DNA from: an uncultured Steroidobacter sp.
Lineage (GTDB): Bacteria > Pseudomonadota > Gammaproteobacteria > Steroidobacterales > Steroidobacteraceae
Assembly: GCF_937958065.1 (NCBI RefSeq)
Contig: NZ_CALFXI010000087.1
Span: 1-36,084 of the forward strand
Length of the DNA: 36,084 nt
Direction: 5' to 3'
Of this stretch, positions 1-8,074 are shown in pieces. The position numbers and the translations under genes are program-made. The notes below the pieces were generated by a model that saw only the letters and a program-made list of their open reading frames with translations, ran no database searches and was not told the origin of the DNA. Position 1 is the first letter of the stretch. Each line of letters opens with the position of its first letter.

Positions 1-411
1 TCACTGCCAACGTGCAACGGCTTGCTCGAATGGCGGCGGTGGCCGAGTCACCGTGCTTGCGAACTTCCCGAGACCCCCACCTTTCCCCAGCTCGAAGATG
101 CGCGCTTCGAGACACGCTTCGCGGGCGCCTGCGCTTCGCTGGGCGCTGAAAGCGACGCGCGGCGGGGCCTGGCGGTGCACATCGGGTGCGGCGGTCGGTG
201 GGGGAGAGGAGAGGGCGCTTGCGTACGCAGAATGTTCGCGCTCCAGGGAAACTGCTCTGCTTGGTTCTCGCGAGCTGAAATATCCCGCTCGATTGCTCGT
301 GCGCGCCGGCAGGCGAATAACTTCCGGAAAGCGCGGCGTGTCCCGCGCCGGCGAGCTTTGCACACGACCGTCGCCGGGCCCACCGCCCATTCTCTCCCCT
401 GCCAAACCTCT
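1..411. other. No recognised gene (411-base edge stretch)
   Basis: Open frames exist on both strands here, but their translations are rich in Arg, Pro and Ser, resemble no family I know and look like chance frames in GC-rich DNA. The stretch lies immediately 3' of the phytase gene, so it may contain that gene's 3' UTR. I see no clear hairpin followed by a T-run, no tRNA and no repeat. A gene whose body lies outside the window cannot be excluded. Confidence 0.5.
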
Positions 412-1479
412 TCAGAGCGCCGGCAAGTTCAACGCCTGAGCAATCCTCTCCCACGGCACCAACTTGAAGTTCTGCGCCGCCGCCGGAGACGTATTCTTCC
501 CATCCTGCGCCACAAACAACCCATGCGGGAACGCGGAGCCAAGAGGCGCGCTCGTCACATCGATACCGTCCGTATCGCTCGTGCCATCAATCCCCTCCGG
601 GCTCTGCACGATCGCGAACTTTCCAATGAACCTGTTATCGCCATCGCGCTGGTATACGTTGTAATCATTCGAGCCCTGGCTCGACACGATCAGGTATCCG
701 CTGCTTCCAGGCCCGTAGTAAATCGTCACACCCTCCGCATCGTCAGTCAGATGACCTCCCGCCACCGTATCGATCGAAGTGCGCGCGTTCCCGCCATCGG
801 GGGCAGCGGAATAGCGCCAAAGCCCGACGTCTTCTTCAGCAATGTAGAGAGCGCCAGTTCCGTCATCCGCCGCGCAGCCTTCCGCCTGTGACCCGACACC
901 GAATTCACGGACCAAACGAGCACCTACGCGGTCGCCGCGCGCTTCGAGTTGCCATTGTTTGAAGTGACCGGTATCTCCGTCGTTGGCGAACACGTAGTAC
1001 TCGCCGTCGGCACTGCGATACATGCACAAGCCGTACGGATCCGCCATGCCAGTGGGGATCTTGTCATCGGCGATGTTGCCGAGTCGGCCGTTGGCGTCGA
1101 CGGCGTACAAGGCCAGCGTTTGGTCCGTGCGATTGGTTGCGGCCACGATGGCGACCTGTTGGCCGCCGAGCACGAAGCCATAGCGTAGATCCACATTGTT
1201 CATGCGGCCGTCGGCCAGCCGCTGCACGCGCTTGCCGGTGAGGTCGTAGACCTCGAGGCCGCTTTTCTTGTCCGTGGCGATGATCAGGCTGCGGGACGGG
1301 TCGGTGGGATGCACCCAGATTGCCGGGTCATCGGCGGCGTCATTGAGGCTGGCGACCGGTTCTGTTTCGACGGAGGCGAAGACCGGCTTGGCTGACTTCG
1401 AAGGCAGCGTGCCGTTCTGGGTGAGGCCGCAGGCCGTGAGCAGGGTGAGGGACAGGGCGACAGGAACCAAACGTTGCAT
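412..1479 (-). CDS. Beta-propeller phytase, lipoprotein
   Basis: 355-residue 3-phytase-like protein predicted to hydrolyse phytate (inositol hexakisphosphate), releasing phosphate outside the cytoplasm. The N-terminus is a lipoprotein signal with lipobox LTAC and lipidated Cys17. Family motifs are visible: DDPAIWVHP at about residues 50-58, the NNVD-x-RY-x-F block at about 94-102, DAEGVTIYY in the middle, and SPEGIDG followed by the conserved HGLFVAQDG block near the end. These Asp/Glu-rich blocks bind calcium and phosphate in known beta-propeller phytases. The ATG at 1479 has GGAG about 8 bases upstream. Length is normal for the family. The gene appears monocistronic, and no TonB-dependent receptor, a common partner, lies next to it within the window. 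Confident on family; substrate preference is inferred. Confidence 0.93.
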   Translation of the reverse strand: MQRLVPVALSLTLLTACGLTQNGTLPSKSAKPVFASVETEPVASLNDAADDPAIWVHPTDPSRSLIIATDKKSGLEVYDLTGKRVQRLADGRMNNVDLRYGFVLGGQQVAIVAATNRTDQTLALYAVDANGRLGNIADDKIPTGMADPYGLCMYRSADGEYYVFANDGDTGHFKQWQLEARGDRVGARLVREFGVGSQAEGCAADDGTGALYIAEEDVGLWRYSAAPDGGNARTSIDTVAGGHLTDDAEGVTIYYGPGSSGYLIVSSQGSNDYNVYQRDGDNRFIGKFAIVQSPEGIDGTSDTDGIDVTSAPLGSAFPHGLFVAQDGKNTSPAAAQNFKLVPWERIAQALNLPAL

Positions 1480-1650
1480 TCAGAAACTCCACCGACGCGT
1501 GCCGCGTCGGTATCACAAATGAAATTTTAGCGAGCGGATGTTGCGATTCTTCTACGTCGTTGCGCGCACTGTAGCGGCCGCAAGCTGACGTGTACCTGTC
1601 GAGCGGCGTCAGGTGGGGATCAGTTGTGTAACGTGACTGTCATCTGGCGA

Positions 1651-2112
1651 TCAGCGGATCGGCAGTTCGCGGGCCTTCTGCACCGTGCGCAACGCGAAAC
1701 TGGAGTGCACTCGCGCCACGCCAGGGAGCCGGGTGAGGTGCTTGCTGTGGAGTCGCTCGAAGTCGGCCGTGTCCGCGACCACGACGCGGATGACGTAGTC
1801 GTAGTCGCCGGTCATCAGATAGCACTCCATCACCTCGGGAATCTTGCGCACGGCCTCTTCGAATTTGCGCAGGTCGGTTTCGTCCTGCCGGTCCAGAGTG
1901 ATGTTGACCACCACGTTCACCGGGCAGCCGACCTTCTGCTGGCTGATCAGTGCGGTGTAGCCCTCGATCACGCCCGATTCCTCCAGCTGGCGGATGCGGC
2001 GCAAGCAGGCGGATTCCGACAGATTGACGCGCTCGGCGAGGGCGCTGTTCGGGATCCGGCCTTCGTGCTGGAGCGCCTGGAGGATGGCGCGATCGAAACG
2101 GTCGAATTTCAT
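1651..2112 (-). CDS. Lrp/AsnC family transcriptional regulator
   Basis: 153-residue regulator with an N-terminal winged helix-turn-helix (about residues 5-55; LSESACLRRI is the recognition-helix region) and a C-terminal RAM/AsnC ligand-binding domain containing the usual GDYDYVIRV segment. The family forms octamers or hexadecamers and responds to amino acids. I chose the ATG at 2112 (MKFDRFD) because it matches normal Lrp N-termini; the frame stays open upstream to 2241, but that extension has no family character. The gene is divergent from ald with a 137-base shared intergenic region, the usual arrangement for an alanine-responsive activator (AldR or BkdR type) of the neighbouring catabolic gene. 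Direct control of ald is an inference from this arrangement. Confidence 0.93.
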   Translation of the reverse strand: MKFDRFDRAILQALQHEGRIPNSALAERVNLSESACLRRIRQLEESGVIEGYTALISQQKVGCPVNVVVNITLDRQDETDLRKFEEAVRKIPEVMECYLMTGDYDYVIRVVVADTADFERLHSKHLTRLPGVARVHSSFALRTVQKARELPIR

Positions 2113-2249
2113 GACGCAAGATTCCGTCAGGATGGGGGAGAATCGTCGCAGAGTCTGCCACAAAATCGGTGGAAAGCGCCCGATTGGGGCAGCTTCGTGC
2201 GCCGGCGCGGCCCTAAATTTTTTCGGTGTCGTCGCGCTCACGAGGTTCT
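2113..2249. promoter_or_regulatory. Divergent lrp-ald control region
   Basis: 137 bases between the divergent starts of the Lrp-type regulator and ald. It contains an AT-rich patch in otherwise GC-rich DNA, including TAAATT at 2214-2219, which could serve as an ald -10, and a small CCAC/GTGG inverted repeat around 2159-2173. ald has an ACGAGG ribosome-binding site shortly before its ATG. Lrp proteins usually bind such shared regions at several phased, degenerate sites; I cannot define individual sites by eye. Confidence 0.4.
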
Positions 2250-3362
2250 ATGCGTATCGGCGTCCCGAAAGAGATCAAGAACCACGAATATCGCGTCGGG
2301 CTGGTGCCTGCCGGCGTGCGAGAGCTGGTGGCGTCCGGTCATCAGGTGCTGGTGCAGAGCACGGCCGGTGCGGGCATCGGTGTCGACGATGCGGCCTATG
2401 TCGCGGCGGGAGCCCAGATCGTGGCAACCGCGAAGGAAGTGTTCGACGCGGCGGAGCTGGTGGTGAAGGTCAAAGAGCCGCAGCTCGTGGAATGTCAGAT
2501 GCTGCGCCCGGGACAGGTTTTGTTTACGTATCTGCATCTCGCCGCGGACCCAGCGCAGGCGAATGCGTTGATGGCGTCGGGCGCGACGGCGATCGCTTAT
2601 GAAACGGTCACCGCGCCGAATGGGTCGTTGCCGCTGCTGACGCCCATGAGTGAAGTGGCGGGTCGCATGTCGGTGCAGGTGGGTGCGACGTCGTTGCAGA
2701 AGGCAAATGGTGGATTGGGTGTGTTGCTCGGCGGTGTGCCGGGCACGGCGCCCGCGAAAGTCGTGGTGCTCGGTGGTGGCGTGTCGGGTACGGCGGCAGC
2801 GGAGATTGCGGTCGGCATGCGTGCCGACGTGACTGTGATCGAGCGCTCGTTGAAGCGCTTGCGTGAGCTGGATGCGTTGTTCGCGGGCCGACTGAAGACG
2901 ATGGCCTCGACCGCCGAAGCCATCGAATCGCTGGTGACCGACGCAGATCTGGTCATCGGGGCGGTTCTCATTGTGGGGGCGGCCGCGCCCAAGCTCGTCA
3001 CTCGCGAGATGGTGAGCAAGATGAAGAAGGGCGCGGTGATGGTGGATATCTCCATCGACCAGGGCGGTTGCTTCGAGACCAGCAGGCCGACCACGCATGC
3101 CGATCCGACGTTCGTGGTCGATGGCGTCGTTCATTACTGCGTGACCAACATGCCCGGCGCCGTGCCGCGCACGTCGACGTTCGCGTTGACCAACGCAACG
3201 CTGCCTTACGTGAAACTTTTGGCCGATCTCGGCGTCGAAAGGGCATTGGCTGCAGATCCGCATCTGGCGGCGGGCTTGAATGTTCATGCCGGCGCCATCA
3301 CCTGTGAGGCGGTCGCTCACGATTTGAAACTGGCCTATCAGCCGTATCGTGTCGCCGCTTGA
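2250..3362 (+). CDS. ald: Alanine dehydrogenase
   Basis: 370-residue NAD-dependent L-alanine dehydrogenase (L-alanine + NAD+ + H2O to pyruvate + NH4+ + NADH), cytoplasmic and normally hexameric. Residues corresponding to the known active site are in place: Arg15, Lys75 (in VKVKEP) and His96 (in TYLHLA). A Rossmann dinucleotide-binding motif, GGGVSGTAAAE, lies near residue 175, and the length matches the family exactly. The start at 2250 (MRIGVPKEIK) is the family N-terminus; an in-frame ATG at 2226 adds only eight unrelated residues. The gene allows use of alanine as carbon and nitrogen source and is probably controlled by the divergent Lrp-type regulator. It is followed by an intrinsic terminator at 3447. 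Confidence 0.97.
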   Translation: MRIGVPKEIKNHEYRVGLVPAGVRELVASGHQVLVQSTAGAGIGVDDAAYVAAGAQIVATAKEVFDAAELVVKVKEPQLVECQMLRPGQVLFTYLHLAADPAQANALMASGATAIAYETVTAPNGSLPLLTPMSEVAGRMSVQVGATSLQKANGGLGVLLGGVPGTAPAKVVVLGGGVSGTAAAEIAVGMRADVTVIERSLKRLRELDALFAGRLKTMASTAEAIESLVTDADLVIGAVLIVGAAAPKLVTREMVSKMKKGAVMVDISIDQGGCFETSRPTTHADPTFVVDGVVHYCVTNMPGAVPRTSTFALTNATLPYVKLLADLGVERALAADPHLAAGLNVHAGAITCEAVAHDLKLAYQPYRVAA

Positions 3363-3446
3363 CGACCCAGCCGTACTTTTGAACAAGTGTCAGCGTGGCA
3401 CGACAGTGATGTCATAGCCGGCGCTGACACTCCGATCCCCCTGTTG

Positions 3447-3472
3447 AGCCCGCTCATGGCGGGCTTTTTTTT
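3447..3472 (+). terminator. Rho-independent terminator for ald
   Basis: A 7-bp perfect stem (AGCCCGC / GCGGGCT) with a 5-base loop is followed directly by a run of eight T. It lies 85 bases after the ald stop, on the ald strand. It shares a preceding CGATCCCC block with a second hairpin at 5466 (see findings). It works in one direction only, because the minus strand has no T-run. Confidence 0.85.
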
Positions 3473-3480
3473 GTCTCGAT

Positions 3481-5367
3481 CTACCGGGCCGTGCCGCGCA
3501 GCTCGACGACCCGCTGGCGCAGGCCTTGGATGTCGGCCTGCTCGGCCGGGACCGGCGCGCCAGCGCGCAACGTGATCTTGGCCAGGAAGCGGCGGGGCCA
3601 GCGTTTCCACACTTGCTTGTACTTGCGCGAGAACATCGAGTCCCACAGACCCGACAACGACAGCGGCACCACCGGCACCGGGGTTTCGTTCAAGATGCGC
3701 ATCATGCCGGCGCGGAATTCGCCGATCTCGCCATCGGGCGTGAGCCGGCCTTCGGGAAAGATACAAACCAGATTGCCAGCACGCAGCTCGGCGGCAACCA
3801 GCTGGAACGCGCGCTCGTAGACTTCCGGGTCCTCCTTCTGGGGCGCGACTGGAATTGCTTTCATGCCGCGGAAGATCGTGCTCAGCACCGGAATCTTGAA
3901 GATGCTGCTCTCCATGATGAAACGAATCGGCCGGGGACACGCCGCCGAGATCACGATCGCATCGGCGAAGCCGACGTGGTTGCAGATCAGCAGCGCCGGG
4001 CCTTTTTCAGGAATGTTGTCGATGCCGCGGCGATCGAGCCGATACACGAAATGGATCAGCAGCCACGCGATGAAGCGCAGCAGGAATTCGGGCACGAGGC
4101 TGTAGATGTAGATCGCGACGAAAGCGTTCAGCACGCCGGTCAACAACAGCAGTTGAGGAATGGTCATTCCAGCGTGCAGCGCGAGTGCGGCGAAGCCGGC
4201 GGCGACGACCATGAATACCGCGTTGAGAATGCTGTTCGCGCCGATGACGCGCGACATGATCTCGCGACGGGTGCGCTGCTGAACCATCGCGTAGAGCGGC
4301 ACGATGAACAAACCGCCGAACATGCCGATCAGTGCCATGTCCACGAGCACGCGCCACGAGCCCGCGGCTTGAAGGAAAGCGCGCGCCGACAGGTTGTTTC
4401 CGGCCAGCGCCGGCGTCGCGAAATACAGATCGACCGCGAACACCGTCAGACCGATCGAGCCGAACGGCACCAGGCCGATTTCCACCTTGCGTCCGGACAG
4501 GCGCTCGCAAAGCAACGAGCCGATGCCGACGCCCGCGGAGAACATCACGAGCAGCACCGTGACGACCTCTTCGCTGCCCCCGAGTACGTCCTTGGTGTAC
4601 AGCGGCAGTTGTGCCAGCACCAGCGCCCCGTAGAACCAGAACCAGGAGATGCCAAGGATGGAAAGAAACACTGTGCGCGACTCACCGGCAGCACGCAGGT
4701 TGTCCCACGTCGCGGTCCAGGGACGCCAGTCGATCTGGAGCGTCGGCGCGGCGGGCTGCAGTTTCGGAATCGCCAGGCTGCTCAGAAAACCGAGCAGGGC
4801 GATGGCCAGGAGCGTTGTGACGATCAGCGGGACACTGCCCTGCGCAGCAAGCAGGCCGGCGACCAGGGTACCGAGCACGATTGCCACGAACGTGCCCATT
4901 TCCACCATCGCGTTGCCGCCCACCAGTTCCGAGTGACGCAGTACTTCGGGCAACAGACCGTATTTGGCGGGCGCGAAAAAAGTGGAGTGCATGCCCATCA
5001 GAAACAGCGCGCCGAGTAACACTTCCATGCTGCGGGTCGCGAAGCCGAAGCCGGCGATCGCCATGATGGCGATTTCGGCGCCCTTCACGAACTTCAGCAC
5101 GCGGGCCTTGTCATAGCGGTCGGCCAGTTGTCCCGCCATGCCGGAGAACAGCACGAACGGCAGGATGAACAGTCCGGCCGCAACATTGGTCAGGAGCGCC
5201 GGATCGAGCCGGGTGTAGCTCGCGGCATGGTAGGTCGCGACGATAACCAGCGTGTTCTTGTAGACATTGTCGTTGAACGCGCCGAGCGCCTGGGCACCGA
5301 AGAACGGCAGGAAGCGGCGCTGGGACAGCAGTTTGAACTGTGACTGTTCGGCCATTCGCTCGACCAT
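3481..5367 (-). CDS. MFS transporter fused to PlsC-type acyltransferase
   Basis: 628-residue two-domain membrane protein. Residues about 15-405 form a major-facilitator domain of the LplT kind (lysophospholipid flippase), with AFNDNVYKN near the N-terminus. Residues about 435-628 form a PlsC/LPLAT acyltransferase carrying the catalytic HX4D motif (His464-Asp469, NHVGFAD) and the FPEGR substrate motif. In related systems LplT brings lysophospholipid into the cytoplasm and Aas re-acylates it; here transport and acyl transfer are on one chain. The acyl-ACP synthetase (AMP-ligase) domain found in Aas and in three-domain fusions is absent, so acyl groups should come pre-activated. The start at 5367 fits; an alternative ATG lies four codons later. 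Monocistronic. The phospholipid-repair role is inferred. Confidence 0.9.
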   Translation of the reverse strand: MVERMAEQSQFKLLSQRRFLPFFGAQALGAFNDNVYKNTLVIVATYHAASYTRLDPALLTNVAAGLFILPFVLFSGMAGQLADRYDKARVLKFVKGAEIAIMAIAGFGFATRSMEVLLGALFLMGMHSTFFAPAKYGLLPEVLRHSELVGGNAMVEMGTFVAIVLGTLVAGLLAAQGSVPLIVTTLLAIALLGFLSSLAIPKLQPAAPTLQIDWRPWTATWDNLRAAGESRTVFLSILGISWFWFYGALVLAQLPLYTKDVLGGSEEVVTVLLVMFSAGVGIGSLLCERLSGRKVEIGLVPFGSIGLTVFAVDLYFATPALAGNNLSARAFLQAAGSWRVLVDMALIGMFGGLFIVPLYAMVQQRTRREIMSRVIGANSILNAVFMVVAAGFAALALHAGMTIPQLLLLTGVLNAFVAIYIYSLVPEFLLRFIAWLLIHFVYRLDRRGIDNIPEKGPALLICNHVGFADAIVISAACPRPIRFIMESSIFKIPVLSTIFRGMKAIPVAPQKEDPEVYERAFQLVAAELRAGNLVCIFPEGRLTPDGEIGEFRAGMMRILNETPVPVVPLSLSGLWDSMFSRKYKQVWKRWPRRFLAKITLRAGAPVPAEQADIQGLRQRVVELRGTAR

Positions 5368-5465
5368 GAGTCCGATCTGGGCGGCATCCTACACGTTCGG
5401 GGAACTGTCGCGCGCGACCAGGGTCGAAATCCAGGACCCCTTGCTGTAACCTCGATCCCCTTATG

Positions 5466-5490
5466 AGCCCACCACATGGTGGGCTTTTGT
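5466..5490 (+). terminator. Orphan hairpin terminator upstream of rhomboid gene
   Basis: An 8-bp perfect stem (AGCCCACC / GGTGGGCT) with loop ACAT is followed by TTTTGTTTT. It reads as a plus-strand intrinsic terminator, but no plus-strand gene precedes it: upstream is the 5' end of the minus-strand MFS-acyltransferase gene. It sits about 50 bases before the rhomboid start, so it may be a leader attenuator or an insulator between divergent transcripts. It resembles the element at 3432-3472, including the preceding CGATCCCC. Confidence 0.65.
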
Positions 5491-5537
5491 TTTGGTGCCC
5501 GTTTCAACTCCTCCGGTCCGCCCGCATACAGCGTTCG

Positions 5538-6146
5538 ATGCCGACAATTACCCCCGTCAACAAGATACTGATCGCCCTCAACGTCGTCGTGTTCGGCCTG
5601 CAATATCTGCTCGGCGGGCTGGTCGATGTGCTGTTTGCATTATGGCCGCCGCAGGGGGCGCAGTACGGCTACCCGTCATTCCATGTCTGGCAGTTGCTGA
5701 CTTACGGGTTCATGCATGGCGGCTTGACGCATCTGTTCTTCAATATGTTCGCGCTGTACATGTTCGGCTCGGATATCGAACGGCTGTTCGGCACGCGACG
5801 CTATCTGGCGTACTACCTGCTGTGCGTCATAGGCGCCGCGATGATGCATCTCATCGTGGTCACCGCGGCGGGCAGTCCGCCTTCACCGATGGTCGGAGCC
5901 TCGGGCGGCGTGTTCGGCCTGTTGCTGGCATTCGGCATGGCTTACCCGAAGCGCACGCTGTTACTCTTGTTCCCGCCCATCCCGATGCCGGCATGGCTGT
6001 TCGTCACGTTGTACGGCATTCTCGAACTGGTGCTGGGCGTGACGCAGACGATGGCGGGTGTCGCTCACTTCGCACATCTCGGTGGCATGGCCACCGGCTT
6101 CGTGATCATTCGTTACTGGCAGGCGCAGCGACGCAGGCGCCGTTGA
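5538..6146 (+). CDS. Rhomboid family intramembrane serine protease
   Basis: 202-residue polytopic membrane protease that cleaves transmembrane segments within the bilayer. The catalytic dyad is visible: Ser122 in GASGGVFG and His180 in AHLGG. The loop/helix motif HGGLTHLFFNMFAL (about residues 60-73) carries the conserved His and Asn (Asn69) of the oxyanion region. Six transmembrane segments fit the sequence, and the C-terminal tail is highly basic. The start at 5538 (MPTITPVNK) is chosen because the open frame upstream to 5463 begins inside the terminator hairpin and has no rhomboid character. PhoX follows after 66 bases, possibly co-transcribed. Natural substrates cannot be predicted. Confidence 0.94.
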   Translation: MPTITPVNKILIALNVVVFGLQYLLGGLVDVLFALWPPQGAQYGYPSFHVWQLLTYGFMHGGLTHLFFNMFALYMFGSDIERLFGTRRYLAYYLLCVIGAAMMHLIVVTAAGSPPSPMVGASGGVFGLLLAFGMAYPKRTLLLLFPPIPMPAWLFVTLYGILELVLGVTQTMAGVAHFAHLGGMATGFVIIRYWQAQRRRRR

Positions 6147-6212
6147 CCTTCGCCCCAGCGTCGAGCGTGCTGCCGGCTGCACTACATCTGCAGCAGGTTG
6201 AGAGGTTCAGCA

Positions 6213-7652
6213 ATGACCGATCAAACTCGTCAGCGGAGCACGGATGACGTTCGCCCGGTGTGGAATCGCCGTGAGTTCATCCGCAATGGGGTGGCGGGGG
6301 TCGCGTCCATTTCATTTGCTGCGATGCTGGCACGTGGCGAGGCGGATGCGGCCGAGCTGCTGTACTCGAAGGATTACGGTCCGGTCGCTCCGGTCGACGA
6401 TTTGACCACCGGCCTGCCGCTGATCGCGTTACCCCCCGGCTTCACCTGTCGCAGCTTCGGCTGGACCGGTCAGCCCATGAGCGATGGTCAGCTCACGCCC
6501 GGCCTGCACGACGGCATGGCCGTGGTCGCGGCGAAGGGCAGTCAGATCGTGATGGTTCGCAACCATGAACAGAGCACCGGCGGCCTCGCGTTCAATGCGC
6601 CTGCTGCTTACGATCCGACCCATGCCCACGGCGGCACGACCAACCTGTTGTTCGATACCGCGACCGGCAAATTCACCGGTTCCTATGCTTCGCTCACGGG
6701 CACGCTGCGTAACTGCAACGGCGGCCGCACATTCTGGGGCTCGTGGCTGAGCTGCGAAGAAACGACCGATGTTTCTCCGAACGGCATGCTCCATGGCTGG
6801 ATCTTCGAAGTGCCTGGCTACGGCGCGGGCACGGGTCGGCCGTTGTACGCAATGGGCAGGTCGGTGTGGGAAGCCGTCGCCGTCGATCCCATGAGCGGCA
6901 TCGTGTATCAAACCGAAGACGCCACGCCGAGTGCGCTCTACAAGTTCGTTCCGAATCGTTACGGACAGCTGCAGCTTGGAGGCACGCTATGGGCGCTGAA
7001 GGTGCGGGGCGTCGACGACTTCAACTTCAGCGGCTTGAACCACGTCTACCTCGACTTCCCGGCTGGCACGACCTGGGACATCGAGTGGGTGCAGGTGGCG
7101 GATGTCGGAGCTCGCAACGGTCGCATCTACGAGTCCGCTCCGGGGCGCGCCGCCTTCGCTCGCTTGGAAGGCGCCTATTACGACAGCGGCAAAATCTATT
7201 TCGTCAGCACCAGCGGCGGGGTTGCCCATCAGGGTCAAGTGTTCTGCTACGACCCGATTCGTGAGACCTTGACCATGGTGTTCAACTCTGCCGGGGCCGG
7301 TGTGGGCAACAACCAGGCCAGCAATCCGGACGCCATCACTGTCAGCCCGCGTGGCGGCATCCTGTTGTGCGAAGACGGTGGCGACAGCATCCAGCGTCTG
7401 CGCGGCCTGACGCAAGACGGCGGCACGTTCGTATTTGCGGAAAACCGCATGAGCTTCACCGCGGCTCAACTGCAGCAGGCCGACGCGGCATTGAGTGCGT
7501 CGGGGCAGGTCGCCACGCTCATCTCGCCGGGCAACTACACCAACACCGAGTGGTGTGGTGCATGCTTCCACGAGAGATGGCTGTTCGCGAATCTCCAGAG
7601 GCCGGGCATCACGCTCGCCATCACGGGGCCTTGGGAGAACGGCGCGCTGTGA
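6213..7652 (+). CDS. PhoX-type (DUF839) phosphatase, Tat-exported
   Basis: 479-residue protein of the PhoX/DUF839 family, calcium- and iron-dependent alkaline phosphatases that release phosphate from phosphomonoesters in the periplasm. The N-terminus carries a twin-arginine signal (Arg19-Arg20 in NRREFIRNG, then a hydrophobic stretch ending near ARGEADA), consistent with export after cofactor folding. Family features include the FWGSWLSCEET block with its conserved Cys and Glu residues, GRxxYAMGRxxWEAVAVDP in the middle, and a late SNPDAITVSPRGGILLCEDG segment, typical of this beta-propeller fold. The ATG at 6213 has GAGAGG upstream and precedes the Tat motif by a normal distance. Convergent with the next gene (15-base gap). 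The exact substrate is uncertain; some DUF839 members are not phosphatases. Confidence 0.87.
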   Translation: MTDQTRQRSTDDVRPVWNRREFIRNGVAGVASISFAAMLARGEADAAELLYSKDYGPVAPVDDLTTGLPLIALPPGFTCRSFGWTGQPMSDGQLTPGLHDGMAVVAAKGSQIVMVRNHEQSTGGLAFNAPAAYDPTHAHGGTTNLLFDTATGKFTGSYASLTGTLRNCNGGRTFWGSWLSCEETTDVSPNGMLHGWIFEVPGYGAGTGRPLYAMGRSVWEAVAVDPMSGIVYQTEDATPSALYKFVPNRYGQLQLGGTLWALKVRGVDDFNFSGLNHVYLDFPAGTTWDIEWVQVADVGARNGRIYESAPGRAAFARLEGAYYDSGKIYFVSTSGGVAHQGQVFCYDPIRETLTMVFNSAGAGVGNNQASNPDAITVSPRGGILLCEDGGDSIQRLRGLTQDGGTFVFAENRMSFTAAQLQQADAALSASGQVATLISPGNYTNTEWCGACFHERWLFANLQRPGITLAITGPWENGAL

Positions 7653-7667
7653 GGACGGCGATGCCCG

Positions 7668-8021
7668 TTATGCCGGCTTGCGATACTCGCCGATGACCTC
7701 GATGAGTCCGACGATGTTGTCGTTGAGCTGCTCCAGTTCTTCGGCGGGGACCCACCATTCGGTGTGGTGGGATGCGCCGACTTGCTGGATCTCGTATCGC
7801 TGCATGTGTGAGCGTCGCACCTCGAACCGGGTGACATAGCCCACGGCATCGTCCTTCACGTTCCAGCGGCTGGCGATCTCGATCGCATACCGCTCGTTGG
7901 TCACCGGGTAGAAGATCGGCTGTTCCGGCAGCCGTGGCGGCCAGCGGCGCATGCCGCTGTCTTTGAGCAGTTGTAGTTCCTTGGGGCCGACCGGGCGGTA
8001 GAGCGTGATGGTGTCTTCCAT
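7668..8021 (-). CDS. Small protein annotated as ADP-ribosylation/crystallin J1-like
   Basis: 117-residue cytoplasmic protein. Its N-terminus (TITLYRPVGPKELQLL), the PPRLPEQPIFYPVTNE segment and the YVTRFEVRR strand match a widespread small bacterial family that databases label ADP-ribosylation/crystallin J1. No catalytic activity is established for these short forms, and I see no glycohydrolase active site. The start at 8021 is chosen because family members begin a few residues before TITLYRP; an ATG at 8033 is also possible. The frame stays open further upstream, but that region overlaps the 3' end of the oxidoreductase gene. Function unknown. Confidence 0.82.
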   Translation of the reverse strand: MEDTITLYRPVGPKELQLLKDSGMRRWPPRLPEQPIFYPVTNERYAIEIASRWNVKDDAVGYVTRFEVRRSHMQRYEIQQVGASHHTEWWVPAEELEQLNDNIVGLIEVIGEYRKPA

Positions 8022-8074
8022 TGCGAGGATCATAGCGGAGCGGCGGCCGGGTGGGGTCATGAATGCGATAGCGT

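Noticed and set aside
1..405. Minus-strand 134-codon frame next to the phytase gene
   Set aside because: Composition is Arg/Pro/Ser-rich, with no family resemblance or good ribosome-binding site; several competing frames overlap it.
3526..5019. 497-codon plus-strand open frame
   Set aside because: Antisense to the MFS-acyltransferase, which carries HX4D and FPEGR motifs; the shadow translation is His/Gln/Arg-rich.
5463..5537. Upstream ATG of the rhomboid frame
   Set aside because: It begins within a terminator hairpin and adds 25 residues unlike rhomboid N-termini.
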